Origin: Reyranella sp.
GTDB lineage: Bacteria > Pseudomonadota > Alphaproteobacteria > Reyranellales > Reyranellaceae
NCBI GenBank assembly: GCA_019750135.1
Contig: JAIEOV010000095.1
Span: 1-40,028 of the forward strand
Length of the DNA stretch: 40,028 nucleotides
Direction: 5' to 3'
Shown: positions 28,290 to 37,345 of the stretch, one piece after another
Numbering within the stretch: position 1 is the stretch's first letter
Layout: each line of letters starts with the position of its first letter
The notes under the pieces: generated by a model
Databases searched by the model: none
The model's input: only the letters and a program-made list of their open reading frames with translations
Told to the model about the DNA's origin: nothing
Program-made: the position numbers and the translations under genes

Positions 28290-30251
28290 CTACTGCTCCG
28301 GCAGTCCCGCCTTGCGCAGGCCATTCGCCAGCCGCTCGAGGTCCTGTGGCCGGCGCAGGGGGACGCGGTCGGCGAGATTGGAAGCGCGCAGGCCGGGGTC
28401 GAGCTGGCGCAGCAGCGACAGGTACTTGGTGGCGTCGAGCGGGCGACCGAGCAGCGCGGCGCTGGCGGCGGCGACGCGGATGGCCGGCCCGGCGATGGGA
28501 TTGCGCTGCAAGGCTTTCTCCGCCCAGGCATAGGCCTCGTCGTCGCGCTCGGCCACGAAGTGCGCCAGCGCCATGCCGGTGTGCATGGTGAACATCAGCA
28601 CGTCGACCGGACTGTTGAGCATGGCGCGCTGCAGCTGCTGGATGGCGAGCTCAGGCTCGCCCATCCAGGTCCTGACGAAGCTGCTCTGCATCAAGGTCGC
28701 CGAGGCGTTGGGGTTGAGCACCAGGGATTCGTCGATCAGGGCGGCGCCGCGATCGTGCTCGCCCAACAGGCCGGCCAGGGAAAAGCCGGCCGCTCCGAGG
28801 GCGAAGAAGTTGTCGCGGCCGATCTCATAGACGCGCTCGCACAGGCGGCGTGCTTCGGGAAGCTCGTGCGCGGGATCGCCACCCCAGCCCGTCGCGCGGC
28901 GCATGAAGTAGCAGCCCAACGCCAGGCCATAGGGCGGTGCGTAGTTGGGATCGAGCTCGATGGCGCGATAGGAGAGTTCCAGGGCCTTGTCGAGGCTGTC
29001 GCGGCTCCAGGTATAGAAGAATCCCATCGCCCGCATGTAGGCGAGATGGGCATCGATGGATTCCGTCGGCGCGCGGCGCGCGCGATTCATTTCGGCCTCG
29101 CGCACTTGCGGGACGAGCGCGCCAACCACGCTTTCAGCGATGCGGTCCTGCAGGGCGAAGATTTCGGCGATCTCGCCCTCGAAGCGGTCGGACCAGATCT
29201 GCAGCGCCGTCGTGGCGTCGATCAACTGGCCGCCGATGCGCAGGCGATTGCCCGAGCGCCGCACGCTGCCTTCGAGGACGTAGCGCACGTTGAGTTCGCG
29301 GCCGACCTGCTTCGCGTCGACGGCGCGGCCCTTATAGGTGAAGCTCGAATTGCGCGCGATGACATACACCAGGTTGCGATAGCGCGACAGGCCATTGATG
29401 ATGTCGTCGACCACGCCGTCGGCGAAGTAGTCCTGGTCGGGTTCGGCGGTCAGGTTCTGGAACGGCAGGACGGCGATCGAGGGCAGCTCGCGCGGCGGCG
29501 ATGCCGCTGCAGATGCGGCGGAGTCGGGGACACGGACCACCTCGCGCGGGCTCGCGACCAGATCGCTGGTCTGGGCCTCCGGCGCCACGCCAAGCTCCTG
29601 CTGCAGGGCCTGCTTGCAGAACTGGAACTGCCGTAGGGCCGCGTTCATGCGGCCGTGATGCCGGTGGAGCCTGATCAAGGCCCGATGTGCCTCCTCAGCA
29701 GCGGGGTCGCTGGAAAGCAGCCTTTCGGCGAGCGCCTGGCAACCGACCTCCGCCGCCTTCAGGTCCGAGCCCGCCAGCTGGCTCAGCCGCTCCACCAGCA
29801 GCAGGGCCTTGCGCCGGTAACTGCGTTGATGCGGCGCAAACCATTGGTCGAGTGGCTCAGGCAGCGCGATGCCCGCCAAGATGTCGCCCTGATAGCAGTC
29901 AGCGGCCTTGGCAAGGTCGAGTGGCTCGCCTTTGTCGATCAGCTGGTCGAACAGCCAGACATCGACGTCCTGCGGGCGCGCGACGAGCCTGACCGTCTCG
30001 CTGTCGCCTTCGGCCAGGATGCCCGTGGTGGAAGCGACGCGTCTGATGGCCGTCAGGGCCTGTCGCAGGCTGCTGCGCGCCTGCGCTTCGCCGCTGTCCG
30101 GCCAGAACGCGCTGGACAGGCTCTGCCTGCCGACGCCTTTGGCCGCGAGAACGAGCGCGGCAAGCAGCAGCGACGTCTTTCGCGTCGGAAGTCGAAGAGG
30201 CTCCCCCGCCGACGACCTGATCTCCATGCCACCCAGTACGCGGATGTGCAC
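28290..30251 (-). CDS. SARP/BTAD-type regulator with TolB-like and TPR domains
   Basis: A 653-residue protein. The N-terminal winged helix (about 1-95) opens VHIRVLGGMEIRSSAGEPLR and continues with LPTRKTSLLLAALVL. The BTAD helical domain (about 100-240) follows. A TolB/cyclase-associated module is at about 270-390: LPSIAVLPFQNLTAEPDQDY, DDIINGLSRYRNLVYVIARN, VRYVLEGSVRRSGNRLRIGG. The C-terminus is TPR-like (DPNYAPPYGLALGCYF, NPNASATLMQSSFVRTWMGE). GTG 30251 is chosen because GGGGGGA precedes it and the conserved domain starts there. It is divergent from the large GH64-like/DUF4114 gene and may control it; that is inferred from position only. Confidence 0.88.
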   Translation of the reverse strand: MHIRVLGGMEIRSSAGEPLRLPTRKTSLLLAALVLAAKGVGRQSLSSAFWPDSGEAQARSSLRQALTAIRRVASTTGILAEGDSETVRLVARPQDVDVWLFDQLIDKGEPLDLAKAADCYQGDILAGIALPEPLDQWFAPHQRSYRRKALLLVERLSQLAGSDLKAAEVGCQALAERLLSSDPAAEEAHRALIRLHRHHGRMNAALRQFQFCKQALQQELGVAPEAQTSDLVASPREVVRVPDSAASAAASPPRELPSIAVLPFQNLTAEPDQDYFADGVVDDIINGLSRYRNLVYVIARNSSFTYKGRAVDAKQVGRELNVRYVLEGSVRRSGNRLRIGGQLIDATTALQIWSDRFEGEIAEIFALQDRIAESVVGALVPQVREAEMNRARRAPTESIDAHLAYMRAMGFFYTWSRDSLDKALELSYRAIELDPNYAPPYGLALGCYFMRRATGWGGDPAHELPEARRLCERVYEIGRDNFFALGAAGFSLAGLLGEHDRGAALIDESLVLNPNASATLMQSSFVRTWMGEPELAIQQLQRAMLNSPVDVLMFTMHTGMALAHFVAERDDEAYAWAEKALQRNPIAGPAIRVAAASAALLGRPLDATKYLSLLRQLDPGLRASNLADRVPLRRPQDLERLANGLRKAGLPEQ

Positions 30252-30307
30252 GTCGTCCCCCCAAGTTCGGTGCGCGCGCTGAATAGCACGGTCGGCGACC
30301 GATTTAA

Positions 30308-30323
30308 CGGCGTTTTCACGCCG
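30308..30323. promoter_or_regulatory. Small hairpin CGGCGT-TTTC-ACGCCG in the divergent promoter region
   Basis: A perfect 6-bp stem in the 154-bp region between the SARP regulator and the large extracellular-type gene, next to a second short dyad CGGTCGGCGACCG (about 30289-30301). It may be an operator. No clear -35/-10 pair was recognised. Confidence 0.35.
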
Positions 30324-30405
30324 CCTTCCGCAGGCCTGAAGCGCCGCCATGGCAAGTCCTGCCACCATCGGGGAGTTGTTTGGCTACAGAGCAGGGCGGG
30401 TTGCC

Positions 30406-33400
30406 ATGACGACGTTGACGGTCAATCTGAGCAGTACGCTACAGACGACGCTCGACCAGCCGGGTGTCGGGGTCTGGGCGGTCTACTTCAACGGCGGCAA
30501 CGTCTATTCCACGGAGATCGACGCAAGCGCCGGCGCGGCGGCCATCGACCTGCCGGGCAACCTGAACGGCGGCAAGGTCTACCTGCTGATCCAGAGCGTC
30601 GACTCGGGCGGCATCGCACCGCTGACGTTCGGGGCAGGCGGCATCATCCAGCAGGAATCGGACATCAACTGGCAGAACGCGACAAGCTACGACTTCCGAT
30701 ACGACAGCCTGGAACTGTCGCTGCTCGGGCAGGCGGGCGATGCCGGCAACCTGACCGACGTCAACGGCTTCGGCATCCCGATGTCCGTCCAGATCTCCTA
30801 TCCCAACGGCGCCGCGAGCCAGACGCGCGGCTACGCCGTGAACGGATCGAGCGTCTTCAGCGACGTCGACGCCGCCAGCAGCAGCCAGGCAGTGTACACC
30901 TACACGCAAGGTCCGCTGGCCGGGACCAATCGGATGGCCGCGTCGCCGACCACGGCGGTGTCGAACTCGCTGCCCGGCTACGCCGCCAGCGACTGGAACG
31001 CCTATGTCGGGTCTCTGGGCGATGCCGTTGCCGCCGGCACGACGAACCCGGTCCGGATCGCGGGCTACTTCAACGGTGCGCCGAGCGTCGAGTGGATCAA
31101 CTACAACGGCACCGCCTACTCATACAACGAGTACCACAACCCGGGCTTCTACTCGTACACCGCGAGCTACGCGAACGGCACTTTCACCTTCACGCCGGCG
31201 GCGAACAGCCAGATCCAGGGCGTCATCAGCATCTCGGCCGCCGACCTCGAGAACAGCATCTATTCGACCCTGGGCAACGCCACGATCACCGATCCGACGA
31301 CCGGGCTGCCCTACCAGTTCAGCGCCAATTCCGGCGGGACGGCGGTGTTCAACCCGTACATGAACACCGGCGCCAACGACCAGTGGGGCGCCTTCTTCGT
31401 ACCGCTGCTTACCGGCTTCATCGGCGGCTACCTGGGCGGCACGACGACGGCGCAGAACGCGCTCCTGGGATCGTCGTCGATCAGCCTCAGCCAGAACTGG
31501 AACTTCGACCCGACCTTCGCCTTCGGCGGCAAGATCGCCGCGGGCCAGCCCGGCGCGGTGACGCCGTGGAGCTGGTCGGGCAGCTACGGCACCGGCGTGT
31601 CGTATGACCCCTATGCCGAGATCTTCTTCAACAACACCAATTCCTACGGCAACGGCTACTCCGACTCGCTGATGAGCCAGTTCCAGCAGGGCGGGCCGCT
31701 GGTGCCGACGGGCTACACCGGCACGCTGGGCAACAATCCGTTTTCCACCACCAACGAATCGTCCACGGTCACCGTCATGGATGCGAATGCCTCGGGCTAC
31801 GACGTCGGCGACCTGGTCACCTTCGCCGGCGCGGCGGTGGTCGGCGGCCTCACGCTCGCCGGCACCTACACCATCGTCAGCGTCGGCGCCGGGAGCTATA
31901 CGATCACGGCAAGCTCGCCTGCGACGGCCACGGCAACAGGCGGCGGCAGCACGGTGACGTTCCAGAAGGATGTCGACAGCATTACGCTGACCTTGTTCGA
32001 CGACAACGAGACCGCGCCCTCGGGCCAGACCTTGCCGGATGTGCAGGGCTACACGGCGACCCTGATCTACGACACCAGTGCGGGCCCGTTCGTGGCGCCG
32101 CTCGAGTCCACCGGTGCCCCCAACCTCAGCCTTGTCCTCAACTTCGGCTTGGGCCAGATGCGGCTGGATCCCGCCGCGACCGTCCAGATCGGCTTCTACA
32201 CCGGGACGTCGGGTGGCGTGGCGCAGTTCGACTATGTCGACCTTCCGTCCTCGAGCAGCCAGTCGCTCTATCAGACGTGGGTCTACAGCAACGGCGTCTT
32301 CGTCGCTTCAGGGGGAGCCGCGGCGAGCGGCTCGATCCTCAACGTCAACGGCCTGCCCTACGACACCGGCATCAACTGGTACCAGATCGTCGTTACCAAC
32401 AGCTCGGCGACACGTACGTACAATCTCTATGCCAATGCCGTGGCTGGGACGGGCGTCCTGAACCCTTACTACGACCAGGGTGGCGTCAATCAGGCGGGGT
32501 CGCTGGCGCTCGACGGCCTGGCGCAGATCCCGGCGGCGACGCTTCCGGTCACCCAGCAATACACGACCAGCCTGCAGATCGCGGCATTCAACGGCGGCAC
32601 GATGTCGATGGATCCCCTGCTGCTGAGCTGGATCACCGATTCGTCGATCTACTCCTCCACGCCCGGGATCTGGATGACGCCGGCCACGCCGGTCCTCGGC
32701 ACCTTGACCGGTACCGACGATGCGTTCGCCAACTGGGGCGGCTCGACCATTGCCGGCACGCCCAATGCGGCGCTGAACGACGTCACCAGCGGCAGCCTGG
32801 CGATCGGCTGGTACGGCTCCGACCAGACATGGATCGGCTACAACGCCTCGGTCAGCAACAATGTCATCGGCGGCTACACCAACAAGGTGATGGGCCTCGA
32901 CGTGGCCCTGGTTAGCTTCTCGTCCGCAAGCGGCTTCACGGCGCACAATCCGATCGTGGTGAATGCCGACATCGACGGCAAGTGGACCTCGGCGGCGGCC
33001 CAGTTCGGCAACGGCACCTACCAGGCCGTGATGACGGAGTACCAAGCGAGCGACACGGACTACTCGACGCCGGTCGCCCTGACGAGCGCGCCGCTCACCT
33101 TCACCGTCAACATGGCGGAGCTGGCCTTCGCCCACACCGGTGGCAGCTTCATCCAGCTCGACGGCAGCAGCGGCAACGCGGCCGGCAACTGGGTGCGGCT
33201 TGCTAGCACGAGCTCGACCATGCCGAACGGCACGCTCCTGGTGTATGCGACCGATCTCGACGGCAATCTGGTCGGGCGCGATGGCGAGACCGGGGCCGGC
33301 GTGACGTTCGACGAAGCCGTGTTGGCGCACATCGGGTCGGTGGCGACCGATGGCGGAGCGATGCTGTTCCGGGGCTTGCAGTCGGTCTATCTGCCGGTGG

Positions 33401-34032
33401 GTCAGCAGCTGCACTTCGCGGTGCAGACCGGCAACGACGTGATCCAAAAACTGCCGAACGTGCTGGTCACTGGCGACGATACGCTGACGGTGAAGGTCAC
33501 CGGCACCTTCGGAACCCTCAACCTGACGGCCGAAGTCGACAATACGCTGTCGGCGACGGCGACATCGGCTGCCAGCCAGCGCCAATACGACGAGCCTTGG
33601 GTCTTCCTGAGCCAGGGACAGCAGGCGACCGTCGACATCGCGGGCAGTGCCCACAACATCAATACGATCCACTTCGTGCGCCTCGACGTGGATCGCGGCG
33701 GCAACTGGAGCGTGGGCGGCGTGGCCTACGGCAACACCGATGCGTTCCGGTCGGCGGTGCACGACAACTGGGATGCCGGCTTTGCCTCGACCGGAGGCCG
33801 CGGCAACTTCCAGGACCATTTCAGCTGGACGGCGTCTTCGGGCACGGGGTTCTACGCCCCGGTACTGGTTACCGAAGGCGGCGACATCTTCGTGATCGGC
33901 AAGGCCAACACCGACGGGCGCGACCATATCCGGCTGTTCGGCGAGAACGTCTTCGGCTTCGAGGATCTGCGCGCCGACCAGCACAGCGACTTCGACTACA
34001 ACGACCTGGTGATGAAGCTGTCGGTCCTCTGA
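30406..34032 (+). CDS. Large probable extracellular protein: GH64/thaumatin-like N-terminus, DUF4114 C-terminus
   Basis: A 1208-residue protein rich in Gly, Ser, Thr, Asn and Tyr with very few Cys, as in secreted beta proteins. The N-terminal 400 residues resemble bacterial beta-1,3-glucanase (GH64-TLP) domains: VWAVYFNGGNVYSTE, RYDSLELSLLGQAGDAGNLT, DVNGFGIPMSVQISYPNG and SAADLENSIYSTLGNATI. The middle holds Ser/Thr-rich beta regions. The last 120 residues match DUF4114, ending HIRLFGENVFGFEDLRADQH then DFDYNDLVMKLSVL. There is no signal peptide and no RTX GGxGxD repeats; a C-terminal type I secretion signal is possible. ATG 30406 (MTTLTVNLSS) is preferred, with ATG 30349 as alternative. Confidence 0.8.
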   Translation: MTTLTVNLSSTLQTTLDQPGVGVWAVYFNGGNVYSTEIDASAGAAAIDLPGNLNGGKVYLLIQSVDSGGIAPLTFGAGGIIQQESDINWQNATSYDFRYDSLELSLLGQAGDAGNLTDVNGFGIPMSVQISYPNGAASQTRGYAVNGSSVFSDVDAASSSQAVYTYTQGPLAGTNRMAASPTTAVSNSLPGYAASDWNAYVGSLGDAVAAGTTNPVRIAGYFNGAPSVEWINYNGTAYSYNEYHNPGFYSYTASYANGTFTFTPAANSQIQGVISISAADLENSIYSTLGNATITDPTTGLPYQFSANSGGTAVFNPYMNTGANDQWGAFFVPLLTGFIGGYLGGTTTAQNALLGSSSISLSQNWNFDPTFAFGGKIAAGQPGAVTPWSWSGSYGTGVSYDPYAEIFFNNTNSYGNGYSDSLMSQFQQGGPLVPTGYTGTLGNNPFSTTNESSTVTVMDANASGYDVGDLVTFAGAAVVGGLTLAGTYTIVSVGAGSYTITASSPATATATGGGSTVTFQKDVDSITLTLFDDNETAPSGQTLPDVQGYTATLIYDTSAGPFVAPLESTGAPNLSLVLNFGLGQMRLDPAATVQIGFYTGTSGGVAQFDYVDLPSSSSQSLYQTWVYSNGVFVASGGAAASGSILNVNGLPYDTGINWYQIVVTNSSATRTYNLYANAVAGTGVLNPYYDQGGVNQAGSLALDGLAQIPAATLPVTQQYTTSLQIAAFNGGTMSMDPLLLSWITDSSIYSSTPGIWMTPATPVLGTLTGTDDAFANWGGSTIAGTPNAALNDVTSGSLAIGWYGSDQTWIGYNASVSNNVIGGYTNKVMGLDVALVSFSSASGFTAHNPIVVNADIDGKWTSAAAQFGNGTYQAVMTEYQASDTDYSTPVALTSAPLTFTVNMAELAFAHTGGSFIQLDGSSGNAAGNWVRLASTSSTMPNGTLLVYATDLDGNLVGRDGETGAGVTFDEAVLAHIGSVATDGGAMLFRGLQSVYLPVGQQLHFAVQTGNDVIQKLPNVLVTGDDTLTVKVTGTFGTLNLTAEVDNTLSATATSAASQRQYDEPWVFLSQGQQATVDIAGSAHNINTIHFVRLDVDRGGNWSVGGVAYGNTDAFRSAVHDNWDAGFASTGGRGNFQDHFSWTASSGTGFYAPVLVTEGGDIFVIGKANTDGRDHIRLFGENVFGFEDLRADQHSDFDYNDLVMKLSVL

Positions 34033-34046
34033 TCAGGCGCCTCTGA

Positions 34047-34802
34047 TCAGGTGGGCGGCACGCGATATTCGTAGCTGTAGACCGTGCGGAAGCCCTGCGC
34101 CTCGTAGAGCGGCATTGCCGCCGCGTTGGTGGCGACGACCTGCAGGTAGGCGACGCGGGCGCCGAGATCCCAGGCCCAGGCATAGAGGCTCTCGGTGACC
34201 TTGCGCGCAAGACCACGGCGGCGGGCGTGCGGCATGACCAGCACGTCGAACAGGCCCATGTGGTCCCCGCTCACGGCGCCGATCGCCATGGCCATCGGTT
34301 GGCCGGCCTCCTTGACGAAGGCGAAGCCGACGGGGGCGGCGATCGCCGTCAGCATACGCCGCATGGTGGCGCGATGCTCGGGCCGGACCGGGCTGTGCGC
34401 GGCAAAGGCCTCGATCCAGGACTCCGTCGGCTGGGTGTGGATGCGCACCTCGGGCGCCGCCGCGAACGTCGGGCTGAGCGGGCAGACCTGGACCAGGCTG
34501 CGCTCGATGGCCCGATAGCCCCGGGCCGCCAGGACGGCTGCGATGGCGGCGGGGGCGAGGGGGCTCAGCCGCCAGACAGGCGGCTGGCCGCGCTCGCGAT
34601 AGACCGCCTCGATGCTTCCGACGGTCTGAGGGTCCGTCTGAGCCTGGCGGCCTAATGCGTTGATAGAATTGGCTCTTTTCGTGTAGCCGCCGGAGAATCG
34701 CAGGCGCCATCCGGAAATGTCGCGGCTCTCCAAGGCGGGCCAGCCTGAAAATGCCAGCTCTTCTATCCGGCGCACCTGGGCAAGGTCGATGATCGGTGAC
34801 AA
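34047..34802 (-). CDS. GNAT-family N-acetyltransferase
   Basis: A 251-residue two-part acetyltransferase. The C-terminal GNAT core has MGLFDVLVMPHARRRGLARK (motif A with RRRGLA) and LQVVATNAAAMPLYEAQGFR (motif B). The N-terminal half (IEELAFSGWPALESRDISGW, RLRFSGGYTKRANSIN) matches uncharacterised two-domain GNATs. The apparent start is TTG 34802; the next internal Met is far in, so a rare start codon is likely. The 70-bp gap to the divergent DUF2272 gene is AT-rich and probably holds both promoters. Confidence 0.87.
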   Translation of the reverse strand: MSPIIDLAQVRRIEELAFSGWPALESRDISGWRLRFSGGYTKRANSINALGRQAQTDPQTVGSIEAVYRERGQPPVWRLSPLAPAAIAAVLAARGYRAIERSLVQVCPLSPTFAAAPEVRIHTQPTESWIEAFAAHSPVRPEHRATMRRMLTAIAAPVGFAFVKEAGQPMAMAIGAVSGDHMGLFDVLVMPHARRRGLARKVTESLYAWAWDLGARVAYLQVVATNAAAMPLYEAQGFRTVYSYEYRVPPT

Positions 34803-34871
34803 GATGCAGAAAACCTGTTAGATTAAAAACAAGTAATAACAATCATTTATTTTAACTCCTGCAAGTCATAC

Positions 34872-35669
34872 ATGAATATCGACACCCCCTCCGTCGACGT
34901 TCGTGCTTGCTGGCAGCCACCCGCGCCGCATCCCTCCCGCGGCATCGGTCACTGGCTGCCAGCGATCTTCCTGATCGTCGTCATCATACCCTGGCTGCTC
35001 AGCGGCTGCGGTGGCAGCAGCAGTGGCGGCTATGCCGATCGCCCGCCGTCGGATCGCGTCGCCTACACCGCTTGGCAGGAGTGGACGAAGTTCGGACGCT
35101 CGACCGTCGTCTATGGCGGGCAGGCCAACGGCTACGTCAACCGCAGCGGCGTCACCGAGCGCAGCGAGCCGCTCAGCAGCAAGATCGGCGACTACTGGGG
35201 AAGCTGCGGGCATCCGTCGTGGAACGGTCGCTCGAGCAAGCCGTGGTCGGGGGCGTTCGTCGCCTGGACGATGGCCCATTCGGGCATCAGCTCCTCCGAA
35301 TTCCCGCGCGACGGCCGTCACGGCGGCTATCTCGCGGCGCTCTACGACCGTCAGCAGCAGCGCGGCAGGAGCGCCGCCTTCCTGTTGCACGCTCCCAATG
35401 AATATTCGCCCAAGCCCGGCGATCTCGTCTGCACCGGAACCTCCGGTCCGACCTGGCGCCATGCCGATTCACGCACGGCGCGGCGGCGTATCGACAGCTC
35501 GGCCAGTCATTGCGACATCGTCACCGACGTGCGCGGCGGCTATGTCCACGCGATCGGCGGCAATGTGAAGAACAGCGTGACCATGAGCCTCTTCCCCGTC
35601 GATTCGCGCGGCCGGCTGGTGCCGTTTGCCGGCAAGACCTGGTTCATGGTGGTGGAGAAGCGCGCTTAG
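34872..35669 (+). CDS. DUF2272-domain lipoprotein
   Basis: A 265-residue protein. A cytoplasmic-looking 27-residue leader precedes a hydrophobic segment (LPAIFLIVVIIPWLLSGC) ending in a lipobox-like LSGC (Cys46), so it is anchored in a membrane. The body has SKPWSGAFVAWTMAHSGI, FPRDGRHGGYLAAL and EYSPKPGDLVCTG, the DUF2272 pattern, which looks like an NlpC/P60- or CHAP-type fold. Ser126 stands where those hydrolases have Cys. A cell-wall role is possible but not shown. The stop overlaps the convergent MFS gene by four bases. Confidence 0.82.
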   Translation: MNIDTPSVDVRACWQPPAPHPSRGIGHWLPAIFLIVVIIPWLLSGCGGSSSGGYADRPPSDRVAYTAWQEWTKFGRSTVVYGGQANGYVNRSGVTERSEPLSSKIGDYWGSCGHPSWNGRSSKPWSGAFVAWTMAHSGISSSEFPRDGRHGGYLAALYDRQQQRGRSAAFLLHAPNEYSPKPGDLVCTGTSGPTWRHADSRTARRRIDSSASHCDIVTDVRGGYVHAIGGNVKNSVTMSLFPVDSRGRLVPFAGKTWFMVVEKRA

Positions 35670-36808
35670 CGGGTCTTGCGCACGGCGAGCGCGGCCGCCG
35701 CGCCGATCACTGCGATCGTGAGCAGCAGCACCGGCGCGTATGGCCAGCCTGTCCAGCCGACCCAGAGCGCCAGTGCTGGCGGGCCGGCCAGCGAGCCCAG
35801 GCTGCCGGCCTGCGCCACCAGGCCGTTGATCGGGCCGATGGCGCGCGGCGTCGTGGCGACCAGCGGCACTGACGCAAAGGTCGCCGCGGGCACCAGCCCG
35901 CCGATCGCGAAGGACAGGGCAAAACCCACGACGACCATCGGCAAGGGCAGCGCCGAGAAGCAGAGCGCGGCCAGAACCATCGAGCCCAGCAGGCCGATCG
36001 CCGCCAGCCGACCCGGCGAGACGCCGGCGCGCATCAGCGAACCCGCCACAAGGCTGCCCGCGATGCCGAAGGCGGTGGTGATGGCGGCGATGCGGCCGGC
36101 ATCGTCCGCCGCAAGGCCGCGGCGCTCGCCCAGCCAGGTGGGCAGCAGGCCGGCGACCGCCAGGAAGAGCAGGGCGAAGCAGAAGAACGCGGCGGCGAGC
36201 GGCAGGGAAGAAGCCAGCGCGCCGATCGGCGGCTTGTCGCCGCGACGCTCGGTAGCGACCTCGCGCGGCACGGCGACGACGACGACCAGCACCGCTGCAG
36301 CCAGCAGCACGAGATCGACCGCGAAGATCGCGCGCCAGCCGGCGCCGGCGAAGCTCGCCGTGACGAGGCCGGCCAGGGCAATGCCAGTCGGCACGAAGGT
36401 GCCCCACAGCGACAAGGTGATGGCGTGGTGGCGTGGCTCGGCGGTCAGGGCCATCAGCGAGGGGCCGGCGACGACGACCAGCAGGTAGCCGATGCCCGCC
36501 AAGGTGCGGCCGGCGAGCAGCGTGGTGGCGTCGGGGGCGGCCGCGCACAGGGCCGCGGCGGCCGCCATGATGGCGAGACCGATGGCCAGCGCGCGTACGT
36601 GGCCGATGCGCTGCGACCAGCCGCCGGCCGGCAGTCCCAACACGGCGCCGACCAGGGTGATGACCGACACCGCCATGCCGGCGCCGGCCAGCGACAGGCC
36701 GAGGTCGCGCTGCAGGTCGGGTACCAGCGGCGGCACCACGCCGAGCTGACCCGCCGCCAGCACGCCGATGGCATAGAGCAGGGCGATGCGCGACCAGGAT
36801 GTGGTCAT
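35666..36808 (-). CDS. MFS transporter (CynX/YeaN-like)
   Basis: A 380-residue, very hydrophobic protein with about 12 predicted membrane segments in two halves. The loop between helices 2 and 3 reads GGWSQRIGHVRALAIGL, a relaxed MFS A motif, and GRTLAGIGYLLVVVAGPSLM follows. The opening IALLYAIGVLAAGQLGVVPP is typical of the cyanate-permease-like group. The central cytoplasmic loop has basic/acidic REVATERRGDKP. The substrate and direction of transport are unknown. It is convergent with the DUF2272 gene. Confidence 0.9.
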   Translation of the reverse strand: MTTSWSRIALLYAIGVLAAGQLGVVPPLVPDLQRDLGLSLAGAGMAVSVITLVGAVLGLPAGGWSQRIGHVRALAIGLAIMAAAAALCAAAPDATTLLAGRTLAGIGYLLVVVAGPSLMALTAEPRHHAITLSLWGTFVPTGIALAGLVTASFAGAGWRAIFAVDLVLLAAAVLVVVVAVPREVATERRGDKPPIGALASSLPLAAAFFCFALLFLAVAGLLPTWLGERRGLAADDAGRIAAITTAFGIAGSLVAGSLMRAGVSPGRLAAIGLLGSMVLAALCFSALPLPMVVVGFALSFAIGGLVPAATFASVPLVATTPRAIGPINGLVAQAGSLGSLAGPPALALWVGWTGWPYAPVLLLTIAVIGAAAALAVRKTR

Positions 36809-36860
36809 GCCGGCGACGTTAGGGGTGGGGGCGGCGATCGCCTACGCATAAAATATTCAT

Positions 36861-36913
36861 GGGAGCGCGGGCCTCTGGCCCGCATTCATGAGCGGGCGAG
36901 AGGCTCGCGCTCC
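36861..36913. repeat. Palindromic repeat GGGAGCGCG type
   Basis: GGGAGCGCGGGCCTC at the left pairs with GAGGCTCGCGCTCCC at the right, and inner GCCCGC pairs with GCGGGC around ATTCATGA. It lies between the MFS gene start and the stop of the next minus-strand gene. The CCTCTGG core and ATTCATGA-type loop resemble the copies at 23045 and 26418. Confidence 0.8.
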
Positions 36914-36914
36914 C

Positions 36915-37217
36915 TTAGAGCGATGTCACCAATCGGGCCAGCGTTCCGTCGCTGAGCTGCAGGCGCTCCCAGATGAGCACGCCCGGCTCGATGGGCACGA
37001 CCGTGCTGTGGTTGGCGCCGTTGTCGAAGCTCACCTGGGCCACGCCATCGTCGTACCAGCCGAGCTCGCCCAGCCGGCTTTCGGCGGCGCGGATCTCGTC
37101 GGTGGCGAAGCGCCACAACGATCGGCCGCGCATCTCGGCGAGGTCGGCCGTCCACTTGACCACGCGCGGCGGCGAGGCAGCGAGCAGGCGGTGCGAGAGA
37201 TCGCAGATTTCCTGCAC
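36915..37217 (-). CDS. Small hypothetical protein
   Basis: A 100-residue soluble protein, ATG 37217, with no domain I recognise. It has an amphipathic N-terminal helix (MQEICDLSHRLLAASPP), a central DEIRAAESRLGELGWYDDGV and a beta-rich C-terminus (VIWERLQLSDGTLARLVTSL-like). Host-like GC-rich codon use supports a real gene. Its 5' side borders the AT-rich sequence where the integrative element begins, so its native promoter may have been replaced. Confidence 0.6.
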   Translation of the reverse strand: MQEICDLSHRLLAASPPRVVKWTADLAEMRGRSLWRFATDEIRAAESRLGELGWYDDGVAQVSFDNGANHSTVVPIEPGVLIWERLQLSDGTLARLVTSL

Positions 37218-37305
37218 TGCTGGTTAACGCACGTTTACACAGGGGCGCGTAAGCGCATATTATTTAACAAATATAGCTATTTTTTTGGCTTTATGAGGTA
37301 GTTGT

Positions 37306-37334
37306 ACCGTGCTATAGGTTAATGCACCGTGCTA
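37306..37334. promoter_or_regulatory. Direct repeat ACCGTGCTA x2, 20 bp apart, before the integrase
   Basis: ACCGTGCTA occurs at 37306-37314 and 37326-37334, two helical turns apart, in an AT-rich stretch just before the integrase start. This suits a recombinase- or repressor-binding pair, or part of the attachment site. Function is inferred from position. Confidence 0.45.
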
Positions 37335-37345
37335 CCGAGGTGCTT

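Noticed and set aside
32308..33984. A 558-residue minus-strand open frame opposite the large GH64-like/DUF4114 gene
   Set aside because: The composition is that of antisense GC-rich coding sequence, while the plus strand shows recognisable domains.
37200..37345. A tRNA gene as integration target beside the integrase
   Set aside because: No cloverleaf, T-loop (GTTCGAATC-type) or CCA end could be found on either strand here.
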